NCBI RefSeq assembly: GCF_000426445.1
Contig: NZ_AUFJ01000009.1
Location: forward strand, 558,001-622,000
Direction: 5' to 3'
DNA: 64,000 nt
Origin: Brevibacterium album DSM 18261
Lineage (GTDB): Bacteria > Actinomycetota > Actinomycetes > Actinomycetales > Brevibacteriaceae
The first letter of the stretch is position 1, and each line of letters opens with the position of its first letter. Below the pieces are notes generated by a model that searched no databases, was not told the origin of the DNA, and was given only the letters and a program-made list of their open reading frames with translations. This document shows, piece by piece, positions 15,446 through 23,733 of the stretch. The position numbers and the translations under genes are program-made.

Positions 15446-16021
15446 ATGTCGCACCCCGCTGCACGCCCCGTCCCGCTCCCCGGTAAGCGCATGCGCGCCG
15501 TCGGGATGCTGCTCTTCTGGCTGGGCGGTGCGCTGCTCCTCGCAGTGCTTGCCGTGGGCGTACTCGTCGCCGTCCTCAACTTCCGCGGGTTGGGAGAGAC
15601 CGCCGATCAGGCGGTGCGCATCGACGGCTCAGCCCAGGTGCACGCCGAGGCCGGCGACACGCTGCTCTACTACTTCCCCGGGGACGAGGCGGACAGCCGC
15701 TGCGAGGTCGAGGGGCCCGATCCGCAGAGCCTCCGCACGCACCTGAGCTCCTCCTTCACTTTCGAGGGCACGCAGTACCGCTCGCAGGGCGGCTTCCATG
15801 CGGGCGCCTCGGGCACCTACACCGTGACGTGCACGTCCGCGACGGGAGCGCCCGTCCAGGACGCGCTCGTGGCCCCGCCCGTCGATGCGCAGGGGATCGT
15901 GTTCGGCGTGTTCGGCACACTTGCCGCGGTGTTCGGCGGCCTCTTCTTCGGCGCCGTCTGGCTCGTGGGGCTCATCCTCTGGATCGTCGGCCGCAGCAGG
16001 CTCAGGCGCGCAGGCGGGTGA
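15446..16021 (+). CDS. Hypothetical membrane protein with extracytoplasmic domain
   Basis: 191 residues: a transmembrane segment at ~20-45, an extracytoplasmic domain of ~95 residues with two cysteines (SRCEVEG, TVTCTS) and a second transmembrane segment at ~150-180 ending in RSRLRRAGG. The domain looks beta-rich, but I know no family for it. GATCCT (15434-15439) lies 6 nt before ATG 15446, suggesting a leaderless mRNA, although GGGGA is also close. It stands alone between the exporter and the alcohol dehydrogenase gene. Confidence 0.65.
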   Translation: MSHPAARPVPLPGKRMRAVGMLLFWLGGALLLAVLAVGVLVAVLNFRGLGETADQAVRIDGSAQVHAEAGDTLLYYFPGDEADSRCEVEGPDPQSLRTHLSSSFTFEGTQYRSQGGFHAGASGTYTVTCTSATGAPVQDALVAPPVDAQGIVFGVFGTLAAVFGGLFFGAVWLVGLILWIVGRSRLRRAGG

Positions 16022-16200
16022 CGGGTCAGTGCGGCGTCCGCGCACACGGCGCACACACCCGGGCGCGCCGGGCAGGAGCCCTATGATGGGCCCAGCGACC
16101 GCATCTGCCGTGGTCCCGCACGGCCTGAGATGACAGACGTCCCGACCAGCGCCGCGGCCGCGCCGCCGGCCCCATTCCGCCTCGCACAAGGAGCAGCGCC

Positions 16201-17370
16201 ATGCAGATCACCGGAGCAGTGCTGACAGAGATCGGGCGGCCCCGGCCCTACGCGAAGTCCGCGCCCCTCGAACTGCAGACCCTCGAGCTCGACGCACCCG
16301 GCCCCGACGAGGTCCTCATCCGCGTCCGCGCCGCCGGCCTCTGCCACTCCGACCTCTCCGTCGTGGACGGCAACCGCCCGCGGCCCGTCCCGATGCTCCT
16401 GGGACACGAGGCCTCGGGCATCGTCGAGGAGGTGGGCGAGAACGTCTCCGACCTCGAACCCGGCCAGCAGGTCTCGACCGTCTTCCTCCCCCGCTGCGGC
16501 GAGTGCGCCGCCTGCCTCACGGACGGCAAGCTCCCCTGCACCCCAGGCTCCGCCGTCAACAATGCGGGCACGCTGGTGGGCGGGCACATCCGGCTGCACC
16601 CGGCCTCGGACTCAGACTCAGACACGACCACCGGCTCACCTGCCCCGGGGGCTGCCACCGCCTCGGGCGCGGTCATGCACCACCACCTCGGCGTGTCCGG
16701 CTTCGCCACGCATGCCGTGCTCCACCGCAGCTCGGTGGTGCCGGTGGGCGAGGACGTGCCGCCGGAGATCGCCGCCGTCCTGGGCTGCGCCGTGCTCACC
16801 GGCGGCGGCGCGGTCATCAACGCGGGGAAGCCGGAGGACGGCGACGACGTCATGGTCGTGGGCCTCGGCGGCGTGGGCATGGCCGCGCTCATCACGGCCG
16901 TCTCCCTGGGGAAGGGCCGGGTCATCGGCGTGGATGCGAATCCTGACAAGCTGGCCCGCGCCGCGGAGCTGGGCGCGGACGCGGTCTTCACGCCGGAGGA
17001 GGTCGCAGCACAGGAGGTGAAGGCCCCCGTCGTCGTGGAGGCCGCCGGCCACCCGCGCGCCTTCGAGACCGCATTCCGGGCCACCGCGGTGGGCGGCACC
17101 ACAGTCACGGTGGGCCTGCCCGCACCGGACGCCCGATCGACGATCACCCCGCTCACCCTCACCGCCGAGGCCCGCACCGTGATCGGCTCCTACCTGGGCT
17201 CCGCGGTGCCCAGCCGCGACATTCCCGTCTACGAGAGCCTGTGGCGCGAGGGCCGGCTGCCCGTCGAGGAGCTCATCTCCGAGCGCATCGGGATCGAGGA
17301 CATCAACGGCGCACTGGACTCCCTGGCCGAGGGCCGCGCGGTCCGGCAGGTCATCCTCTTCGAGGACTGA
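16201..17370 (+). CDS. Zinc-dependent alcohol dehydrogenase (MDR family)
   Basis: 389 residues. Catalytic zinc ligands are in GLCHSDLS and the GHEASGIVEEVG box; structural-zinc cysteines appear in RCGECAACLTDGKLPC. The Rossmann motif is VGLGGVGMAA with GVDANPDK, where the acidic residue favours NAD. The LHPASDSDSDTTTG segment (residues ~140-155) is a family insertion made unusually Ser/Asp-rich. RBS AAGGAG precedes ATG 16201. Oxidation of an alcohol to an aldehyde is expected; substrate is unknown. Confidence 0.88.
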   Translation: MQITGAVLTEIGRPRPYAKSAPLELQTLELDAPGPDEVLIRVRAAGLCHSDLSVVDGNRPRPVPMLLGHEASGIVEEVGENVSDLEPGQQVSTVFLPRCGECAACLTDGKLPCTPGSAVNNAGTLVGGHIRLHPASDSDSDTTTGSPAPGAATASGAVMHHHLGVSGFATHAVLHRSSVVPVGEDVPPEIAAVLGCAVLTGGGAVINAGKPEDGDDVMVVGLGGVGMAALITAVSLGKGRVIGVDANPDKLARAAELGADAVFTPEEVAAQEVKAPVVVEAAGHPRAFETAFRATAVGGTTVTVGLPAPDARSTITPLTLTAEARTVIGSYLGSAVPSRDIPVYESLWREGRLPVEELISERIGIEDINGALDSLAEGRAVRQVILFED

Positions 17371-17423
17371 GCGGGTCTCGCGCCCGCCCGGCAGCACACC
17401 GCTGAGGACCGGGAACCGGGGCC

Positions 17424-18350
17424 TCAGCGGCGCCGGCGGCTCCTGTGGGCCTCGCGCTCGGCCTCGGCCTCGGCGACGAGTGCGCGGATGGCGTCCATGA
17501 TCTGCTCGGTGAGCTCGCGCCGCTGCCGTCCGGCGGGATGCTGGCGCGCAGGGGCCGGGATCGCCTTGCCGAAGGTGATCGAGAAGCTCTTGGGCTGCGG
17601 GAACCGGGCGTCGACGGGCATGACGTCCTCCGTGCCCACGAGACCCACCGGCACGATCGTCGCACCCGTGCGGATCGCGAGCTCAGCGGCACCGGTCTTG
17701 CCCTCGCCGATCTCACCGTTGCGGCTGCGCGTGCCCTCGGGGTAGATGCCGAACACGCCGCCGGCCCGGAGGATCTCCTCGCCCGTCTCCAGCGCCTTCA
17801 CCGCCGCGGCCGTGGATCCGCGTTCCACGGGAAACGCCCCGACCGAACGCATGAAGCCGCCCACCAGCCGGTTGCCGAGGTTCTTCCCGTCGAAGTACTC
17901 GGCCTTCGCCATGAAGCTCACGCGCCGGGGCGACAGGGCCGAAAGGTAGATCGAGTCCGCGAACGAGCGGTGATTGCTCGCGATGATGACGGGACCGGTC
18001 TTCGGCACGTTCATCGCCCCCGTAATCACCGGGCGGTGCGCCGCCCTGATCGAGCCGCGGAAGACCGAACGCGCGGTGCGGTACTTGAAGGAGCTCTCCT
18101 CCTCCACGGCGAGCTCGGCAGCCGTGGGGGCCGCGGCCTCCCTGCCGCCTGCCGTCTCGGCGGCTTCCCCACCGCCGTGTTCCCCACCGGAGGTGTCCTC
18201 ACCAGCGGGCGCTTCCGCCGAGGCCGCGGCGGGTTCCCCCGCCTCGCCACCGGACGCTCCAGCGGGAACCGTCCGATGCTCAGCCTCGGTGCTGTCGTCC
18301 CGGCTGGTCTCCGGCTGCGCGCCGTGCTGTGACTCGGTCTCTTCGCTCAT
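17424..18350 (-). CDS. plsC: 1-acyl-sn-glycerol-3-phosphate acyltransferase-type protein
   Basis: 308 residues. The C-terminal ~220 carry acyltransferase motifs: NHRSFAD (HX4D catalytic pair), FPVERGS, YPEGTRSRNGEIG and VPVGLVG. The enzyme would acylate lysophosphatidic acid in phospholipid synthesis. The N-terminal ~80 residues are a disordered Glu/Ala/Gly-rich extension not present in standard PlsC (~240), so the true start could be internal; ATG 18350 keeps the longest frame. No clear RBS or leaderless -10 precedes it. Confidence 0.83.
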   Translation of the reverse strand: MSEETESQHGAQPETSRDDSTEAEHRTVPAGASGGEAGEPAAASAEAPAGEDTSGGEHGGGEAAETAGGREAAAPTAAELAVEEESSFKYRTARSVFRGSIRAAHRPVITGAMNVPKTGPVIIASNHRSFADSIYLSALSPRRVSFMAKAEYFDGKNLGNRLVGGFMRSVGAFPVERGSTAAAVKALETGEEILRAGGVFGIYPEGTRSRNGEIGEGKTGAAELAIRTGATIVPVGLVGTEDVMPVDARFPQPKSFSITFGKAIPAPARQHPAGRQRRELTEQIMDAIRALVAEAEAEREAHRSRRRR

Positions 18351-18519
18351 ATCGTCTTAGGCGGTCCTCACTGGGTGATCCTCACACGCGCGAGCCTGCG
18401 CGCGGGCGTCCGACATGGATCATGGTAACCACCTGAACGCTCCCTCCGCGGATTCCGCCTCTCGCGTGAGACCTGTCACGGCGCCCGCCCGGGGCTGTCC
18501 GCACGGCCCTCCCGCGCCC

Positions 18520-18525
18520 TAGACT
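18520..18525 (+). promoter_or_regulatory. -10 box of the DHA1 MFS gene
   Basis: TAGACT, 35 bp before the start codon at 18561, with GTGAGGA as RBS between them. TAGACT is the commonest -10 hexamer in this window. No clear -35 is seen. Confidence 0.5.
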
Positions 18526-18560
18526 CATAGCCCTCCCGTCGCCTTCCGTGAGGATCCGCC

Positions 18561-19748
18561 ATGTCCCGTGCCCGCTCCACGCCCCTGGCGATCACGGCTC
18601 TGGCCGCCGGAGGCTTCGCGGTGGGAACCACCGAGTTCGCCTCCATGAGCCTCCTGCCGTGGATCGCCGAGGACCTCGGCATCACGAACCCGCAGGCGGG
18701 CTGGGGCGTGAGCGCCTACGCGATCGGCGTGGTGGCCGGGGCGCCCCTGCTCACCGCACTCACCTCGCGCATGGACCGCAAGCGTCTGCTGCTCCTGTGT
18801 GCGGCGATCTTCACCCTCGGCAACCTCCTCACGATGGCCGCCCTCAACCTGCCCACGCTCCTGCTCGCCCGGTTCCTCACCGGCCTGCCGCACGGCGTGA
18901 CCCTCGGCATCGCCGCGGTCGTCGCCGCGAGCCTCGTCCCGCCCGCGAAGTCCGGGACCGCCATCGCCCGCACGATGCTGGGCCTCACGATCGCCAACAT
19001 CGTGGGCGTGCCCGCGGCGACCTGGATGGGGACGCACTTCGGCTGGCGCTCGGCATACCTCGTCATCTCCGTCATCGGACTGATCACGATGATCGGACTC
19101 CTGTATTTTCTGCCTGCGGTGCCGTCGAAGCAGGGCGCCTCGGCACGGCTGGAGCTGAAGTCGATGGCGCGTCCGCAGATCTGGCTGCCGCTGCTCGCCG
19201 GAGCGATCGGCTTCGGCGGGGCGTTCGCGTTCTACACCTACATCACGCCCACCATGATCGAGGTCACCGGCATCTCGCCCGGCCTCCTGCCGTGGGTCCT
19301 CGTGCTCTACGGGTGCGGCATGACGGCGGGCTCGCTCATCGCCGGCCCCTGCATCGACCGCTCGATCGACCGGTCCGCGCTCATCGGCGTCTTCTCGATG
19401 GCCGTGCTCCTCACCGTCATGGCGATCTTCATGCACCTCTGGTACATTGTGCTGCCGGTGATGTTCCTCAACGCCATCGCGATGAGCCTGTTCACCACCG
19501 GCCTGCAGGCGCGCCTGCTCCGGGAGGCCGCTGAGGCCCCGAACATGTCCGCGGCCATGAACCATGCGGCGTTCAACTTCGCCAACGCGCTGGGCGCCTT
19601 CCTGGGCGGACTCGTCATCACCGCCGGCTGGGGCTACCGCGCACCCTCGGCCGCCGGCGTGCTCCTGGCGCTCGCGGGCACCGCCGTGCTGCTGGTGGCG
19701 ATCGGCCTGGGCCGCGGGCGCCGCCGCTCCGTCGTCGAGGTGGGCTGA
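18561..19748 (+). CDS. MFS transporter, DHA1 family
   Basis: 395 residues with twelve hydrophobic segments. Opening GFAVGTTEFASMSLLPWIAEDLG is typical of AraJ/CmlA-type drug:H+ antiporters; the loop 2-3 motif A is SRMDRKRLLLL and motif C resembles GLTIANIVGVPAATWMG. These proteins export sugars, arabinose-like compounds or antibiotics; substrate unknown. RBS GTGAGGA precedes ATG 18561. A palindromic element (19804-19861) follows the gene. Confidence 0.86.
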   Translation: MSRARSTPLAITALAAGGFAVGTTEFASMSLLPWIAEDLGITNPQAGWGVSAYAIGVVAGAPLLTALTSRMDRKRLLLLCAAIFTLGNLLTMAALNLPTLLLARFLTGLPHGVTLGIAAVVAASLVPPAKSGTAIARTMLGLTIANIVGVPAATWMGTHFGWRSAYLVISVIGLITMIGLLYFLPAVPSKQGASARLELKSMARPQIWLPLLAGAIGFGGAFAFYTYITPTMIEVTGISPGLLPWVLVLYGCGMTAGSLIAGPCIDRSIDRSALIGVFSMAVLLTVMAIFMHLWYIVLPVMFLNAIAMSLFTTGLQARLLREAAEAPNMSAAMNHAAFNFANALGAFLGGLVITAGWGYRAPSAAGVLLALAGTAVLLVAIGLGRGRRRSVVEVG

Positions 19749-19803
19749 AGGGGCTGCTGCCGGCGCTGATGCACCTGGCGCTGTTGCCGCGGCTGACGCT
19801 CCT

Positions 19804-19861
19804 CCACGTATGTGCTGGCTGCGCCTTCTCCCGCGCGGACGCGCAGAACGCACATACGTGG
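19804..19861. repeat. Palindromic repeat of the TATGTG-N4-CTGCGC family, copy 1
   Basis: CCACGTATGTG (19804-19814), 4 nt, CTGCGC (19819-19824), 16-nt loop, GCGCAG (19841-19846), 4 nt, CACATACGTGG (19851-19861). The two paired blocks form a long stem with one 4x4 internal loop. The same design recurs at 21470-21525 and 21546-21595, on the other side of the MHS transporter gene. Confidence 0.8.
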
Positions 19862-19922
19862 GCACGGGCCTTCCCTGCAGGTTTCCTTCTGTTCAGCCCT
19901 TCTCCTCGGTCCGAATGAGGTC

Positions 19923-19928
19923 TACAGT
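19923..19928 (+). promoter_or_regulatory. -10 box of the MHS transporter gene
   Basis: TACAGT, 60 bp before ATG 19989, downstream of the palindromic element; no convincing -35. Confidence 0.4.
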
Positions 19929-19988
19929 CGGAGCGGGTCGGCACGGCCGCGCCCGCACACCGATGTCGTCCGCACGGAGCTCCCACTC

Positions 19989-21383
19989 ATGAGCGATCCG
20001 CACAGCTCACCCGCCCCGCACCCACGGCCGGACCCCGGGTCCGGTGCCGACCGCGCTTCGAACCCTTCCCCTGCCGGGCTCGAGGCCGGTGCCGCCCGAG
20101 GCCTCACGGCGGCAGAGGCGCGCAAGGTCACCATCGGCGCCCTCGTCGGCACGGCGATGGAATGGTACGACTTCTTCCTCTTCAGTGCCGCCGCGGCGCT
20201 GGTCTTCAACGTCCAGTACTTCACGAACGAGAATGCGGCGGCTGCCGCGATGGCCTCGTTCGCGACGTTCGGCGTGGGGCTCGTCGCGCGGCCGCTGGGC
20301 GGCATGTTCTTCGGCCGCATGGGCGACCGGATCGGCCGCAGGCGGACCCTCATGGTGACCATCGTTGGCATCGGGATCGTCACCGGGCTCATCGGCATGC
20401 TGCCCACGTATGCGGCGATCGGCATCGCCGCGCCCGTCCTGCTCGTGCTGCTCCGCGTGGTGCAGGGGCTGTTCGTGGGCGGCGAGTGGGCCGGGGCGAT
20501 GACCATCGTCGTGGAGAACGCCCCGCTCGAGCACCGCGCCCGCTACGCCGCGATCCCGCAGATCGGCTCGCCCATCGGCACCATCCTCTCCTCCGGCGGG
20601 TTCTTCCTCGCCGCCCTCTTCTTCTCGCAGGACAGCTTCGACTCCTTCGGCTGGCGCATCCCCTTCCTCGCGGCCGTCCCCATGCTCCTGCTGGCGATCT
20701 GGATCCGGAGCCGGCTCGACGAGTCGCCCGTCTTCCAGGAGCTCATGGAGTCCGATGAGATCGTCAAGGCCCCCGTCTCGACGACCCTGCGCGAGTCCTG
20801 GAAGCACATCATCGTCGGCATGGCCGCTGCCCTCCTGGGCGTGGGCGCCTTCTACCTCGTGACGACGTTCGTGGTCTGGTACGGCGTCAACGTGCTGGGC
20901 CACTCCGATCAGGTGATGCTGCTCGGCACCCTCTTCGCCGCTGCGGTGGAGATCCCGGTGCTCATCATCGGCGGCAGGCTGGGAGGCCGCTTCGGGGCCA
21001 GCCGGGTGGTGCTGTGGGGCGGCGTCGCCTCGGCCGTCCTCGCCTTCCCGGCCTTCCTGCTCATCGACAGCGGCAGCGCCGTGCTCGTCATCGCAGGCAT
21101 GACGGTCGCAGTCTCAGCGCTGTCCTTCCCCTATGCCGCCTCCGGGACGGTGCTCACCGGCCTCTTCCCCGCCAGCACGCGGTTCACCGGCGTGGCCTTC
21201 GCGCAGAACACCGCCGGGATGCTCAGCGGCTTCGTCCCGCTGCTGACCACTGCGATGGTGGCGGCCGCGGGCAGCCACTGGTGGCCGGCGGCGACCCTCC
21301 TCGTCGCGGTCTCGGCCTTCACAGCGGTCGCAGGGATCCTCGCGCCGCGGATGAGCCAGGACCTGCCCGGCTTCCGGCACTGA
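19989..21383 (+). CDS. MHS-family (ProP/KgtP/ShiA-like) MFS transporter
   Basis: 464 residues. A ~40-residue flexible N-terminus precedes ARKVTIGALVGTAMEWYDFFLF, the hallmark start of metabolite:H+ symporters, followed by GRMGDRIGRRRTL (motif A) and RVVQGLFVGGEWAGA. Twelve hydrophobic segments. Relatives import alpha-ketoglutarate, shikimate, citrate or betaine; the substrate here is unknown. ATG 19989 has GGAG 10 nt upstream. It is bracketed by copies of a palindromic repeat. The ThDP enzyme gene follows. Confidence 0.88.
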   Translation: MSDPHSSPAPHPRPDPGSGADRASNPSPAGLEAGAARGLTAAEARKVTIGALVGTAMEWYDFFLFSAAAALVFNVQYFTNENAAAAAMASFATFGVGLVARPLGGMFFGRMGDRIGRRRTLMVTIVGIGIVTGLIGMLPTYAAIGIAAPVLLVLLRVVQGLFVGGEWAGAMTIVVENAPLEHRARYAAIPQIGSPIGTILSSGGFFLAALFFSQDSFDSFGWRIPFLAAVPMLLLAIWIRSRLDESPVFQELMESDEIVKAPVSTTLRESWKHIIVGMAAALLGVGAFYLVTTFVVWYGVNVLGHSDQVMLLGTLFAAAVEIPVLIIGGRLGGRFGASRVVLWGGVASAVLAFPAFLLIDSGSAVLVIAGMTVAVSALSFPYAASGTVLTGLFPASTRFTGVAFAQNTAGMLSGFVPLLTTAMVAAAGSHWWPAATLLVAVSAFTAVAGILAPRMSQDLPGFRH

Positions 21384-21469
21384 TGCGGCAGGCGGCGCTC
21401 TTCTGCTGCGGCTGATGCGCCTGCGCTCGCTTGCGGAGGCCGACGCACCTGCGCTGGCTGGCGCTCCTC

Positions 21470-21525
21470 CACGTATGTGCTGGCTGCGCCTTCCCCCGCG
21501 CGGACGCGCACTCAGCACATACGTG
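21470..21525. repeat. Palindromic repeat of the TATGTG-N4-CTGCGC family, copy 2
   Basis: CACGTATGTGCTGGCTGCGC and the opposing arm ending GCACATACGTG pair over about 20 bp with two mismatches, around a GC-rich loop. Compared with copy 1 the internal loop has become paired (CTG/CAG), as if compensatory changes were kept, which favours a structural role. Confidence 0.8.
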
Positions 21526-21545
21526 AGCGCGGACCTTCCTGGAAG

Positions 21546-21595
21546 GTATGTGCGAACTGCGCCTCGACCCGTCAAGATGCGCAGAATACACATAC
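21546..21595. repeat. Palindromic repeat of the TATGTG-N4-CTGCGC family, copy 3
   Basis: GTATGTG (21546-21552), N4, CTGCGC (21557-21562), 16-nt loop, GCGCAG (21579-21584), N4, CACATAC (21589-21595). The spacing equals that of copy 1 although loop and N4 sequences differ. Confidence 0.75.
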
Positions 21596-21694
21596 GTGGA
21601 GCGGCAGACGCGCAGAGAGGGCAGCACATACGCGAAGCAGCGCAGCGAGCAGATGCGCAGAATACACATACGTGGAGCGGCAGACGCGCAGAGA
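21575..21694. repeat. Two 44-bp direct repeats carrying half-palindromes
   Basis: A 44-bp sequence is repeated exactly at 21575-21618 and 21651-21694 (76-bp period). Each unit holds the right half of the palindrome (GCGCAG, N4, CACATACGTGG). A further CACATACG lies between them at 21625-21632. With the upstream copies, the 21384-21772 gap is almost filled by this repeat family, and I see no other gene in it. Confidence 0.85.
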
Positions 21695-21772
21695 CCTCAG
21701 AGACCAGCAGCGTCCGTCCCGGTGCGCAGACCGCCCCTCCCCCGTGTCCGCACCGCGTGATAGGTGTGGGAT

Positions 21773-23581
21773 ATGAGCGCAGTCACACCCGCAGACACGA
21801 GCACCGGGGCTCGCCGGTCGGCCGGCCATCTCATCGTCCGCCAGCTCGAGGCACAGGGGGTGGAGCGGGTCTACTGCGTGCCGGGTGAGTCCTACCTGGA
21901 CGTGCTCGACGGCCTCCACGACTCCCCCGTCCGCACCGTCGTGTGCCGGCAGGAGGGAGGTGCGGGCTGGATGGCGCTGGCCGAGGCCCGCCTCACCGGC
22001 CGGCCCGGCGTCGCCATGGTCACCCGCGGGCCGGGGGCGGCGAACGCGATGATCGCGGTGCACACCGCCTATCAGGACAGGACGCCGCTCGTCCTGTTCT
22101 CCGGGCTCATCCCCACGGAGCAGCGCGGCCGCGAGGCGTTCCAGGAGTTCGACATCGCGGCGTGGTTCGGCTCCACCGCCAAGAAGGTGCTCATCGTCGA
22201 CGACCCGGACTCGGCCGCGCGGATCGTCGCAGACGCCTTCCACACCGCGGCCTCGGGCAGGCCCGGCCCCGTCGTCGTGGGCCTGCCGGAGGAGCGCCTG
22301 CTCGAGCTCACGGCCTCTCCCGTGGCACCGCCTCGGCCGGTGGCGGCACCGGCTCCCTCACCTGCCGACATCGCCGAGGTCGAGGCCGCCATCGCCGCCG
22401 CCTCCCGTCCCGTCGTCGTGGTGGGAGGCGAGGGCTGGACGCCCGAGGCCGGTGCGGCGCTGGCCGCCTGGGCACGGTCGCACGGCGCGGGCATCGTCGC
22501 GGACTTCCGCGCCCATGACATCGTGGACCATCGCAGCGAGACCTTCCTCGGCCCGCTGGGGTATTCGAGCTTCGCCGGCACCCGCGAGGCCTTCGACGCC
22601 GCCGATCTGCAGCTCTACCTGGGCGGCGTGCGCTCGGACGTCATGAGCGCCTCGTACACGATCGGCACCGCGCCCGCGCGCACCGTGGTGGTGGGCCCGG
22701 ACCCGGATGCGCACGGGCACTTCGGGCCGCTGGACGCACTCATCACGGCGGACGTGAACGACTTCGTCGCAGCGCTGGCGGTGGGGCTGGAGCAGGGTTC
22801 CAGTGCTGAAGCGTCTGTGCCCGCGAGCACGGGTGGATCCGCAGAGGCAGGTACGACGGCGAGTTCAGCTGGGTCCGCGGGTGCGGCGGGCTCGGCCGGA
22901 CCCGCAGCAGGTTCCGTACCTGAGGCGGTGTCAGCCGGGTCCCCGGGCTCCGCCTCGGACGCGTGGTTCGCCCCCTTCCGCGCCCGCTACGAGGAATGGC
23001 GGACCACGGTGACGGGCGGCGAGCGCAGCCCGGAGTTCCTCGACCGCGACCGCGCCTACCGGGAGGCCGCGGACGTGCTGCCGGAGGAGTTCGTCCTCGC
23101 CTACGGGGCGGGCAACTACTCCGCATGGGCGCTGCGGTACTGGCCGCTCACGGCCGGCTGCCGGGTGCTGGCGCCCAAGAACGGCGCAATGGGCATGGGC
23201 ACGCCCGCCGCGGTCGCCGCCGCACTGGCACGGCCCGAGGTCCCGGTCATCGCACTGGCCGGCGACGGCTGCTTCATGATGAACGGGCAGGAGTTCGCCA
23301 CCGCGGTGCACGAGGGCGCGAACATCACGGTGATCGTCGACGACAATTCCGTCTACGGCACCATCGTGGGCCACCAGGAGCGGGAGTATCCGGGCAGGCC
23401 GTCCGGAACGAGCATGACGAACCCGGACTTCGCCGCCTGGGCCGAGGCCTGCGGCGGCCGAGGCTTCTCCGTGGCGACCGCGGAGGACTTCGCACCGGCT
23501 CTGACAGAGGCCCTCGCACACCCGGGACCGGCTCTGCTGCACATTCGGACGGACCCGGACGTGCGGCTACCGCGGGTGTGA
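21773..23581 (+). CDS. Thiamine diphosphate-dependent enzyme, acetolactate synthase-like
   Basis: 602 residues with the three-domain layout of the AHAS/POX family: N-terminal PYR domain with the catalytic glutamate in VVCRQEGGAGWMA and GPGAANAM; a central domain; and a C-terminal PP domain with the ThDP motif GDGCFMMNGQEFATA through DDNSVYGT. Between central and PP domains there is a ~55-residue Ala/Gly/Ser-rich linker unusual for the family. ATG 21773 is preceded at 6 nt by TAGGTG, so the mRNA is probably leaderless. It acts on a 2-keto acid, but is not clearly IlvB. The amidohydrolase gene follows by 152 bp. Confidence 0.83.
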   Translation: MSAVTPADTSTGARRSAGHLIVRQLEAQGVERVYCVPGESYLDVLDGLHDSPVRTVVCRQEGGAGWMALAEARLTGRPGVAMVTRGPGAANAMIAVHTAYQDRTPLVLFSGLIPTEQRGREAFQEFDIAAWFGSTAKKVLIVDDPDSAARIVADAFHTAASGRPGPVVVGLPEERLLELTASPVAPPRPVAAPAPSPADIAEVEAAIAAASRPVVVVGGEGWTPEAGAALAAWARSHGAGIVADFRAHDIVDHRSETFLGPLGYSSFAGTREAFDAADLQLYLGGVRSDVMSASYTIGTAPARTVVVGPDPDAHGHFGPLDALITADVNDFVAALAVGLEQGSSAEASVPASTGGSAEAGTTASSAGSAGAAGSAGPAAGSVPEAVSAGSPGSASDAWFAPFRARYEEWRTTVTGGERSPEFLDRDRAYREAADVLPEEFVLAYGAGNYSAWALRYWPLTAGCRVLAPKNGAMGMGTPAAVAAALARPEVPVIALAGDGCFMMNGQEFATAVHEGANITVIVDDNSVYGTIVGHQEREYPGRPSGTSMTNPDFAAWAEACGGRGFSVATAEDFAPALTEALAHPGPALLHIRTDPDVRLPRV

Positions 23582-23733
23582 GGCATATCCGCTCGCCCAG
23601 TGCCCGCATACTCCGTTTCGCACCACGCCACGGCCGGGTGTCAAAGGGAATATCCGGGCCCGAACTGCGCGCCGCGCACGCTTCGCGGACCGCTCCCCTG
23701 TGACCGCAGCCACGCCCATGAGAGAGTGAGCGC

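Noticed and set aside
21575-21694. Direct repeats as a CRISPR or attachment-site pair
   Set aside because: Only two exact units, the interval is itself made of the same repeat family, and no integrase or cas gene is present.
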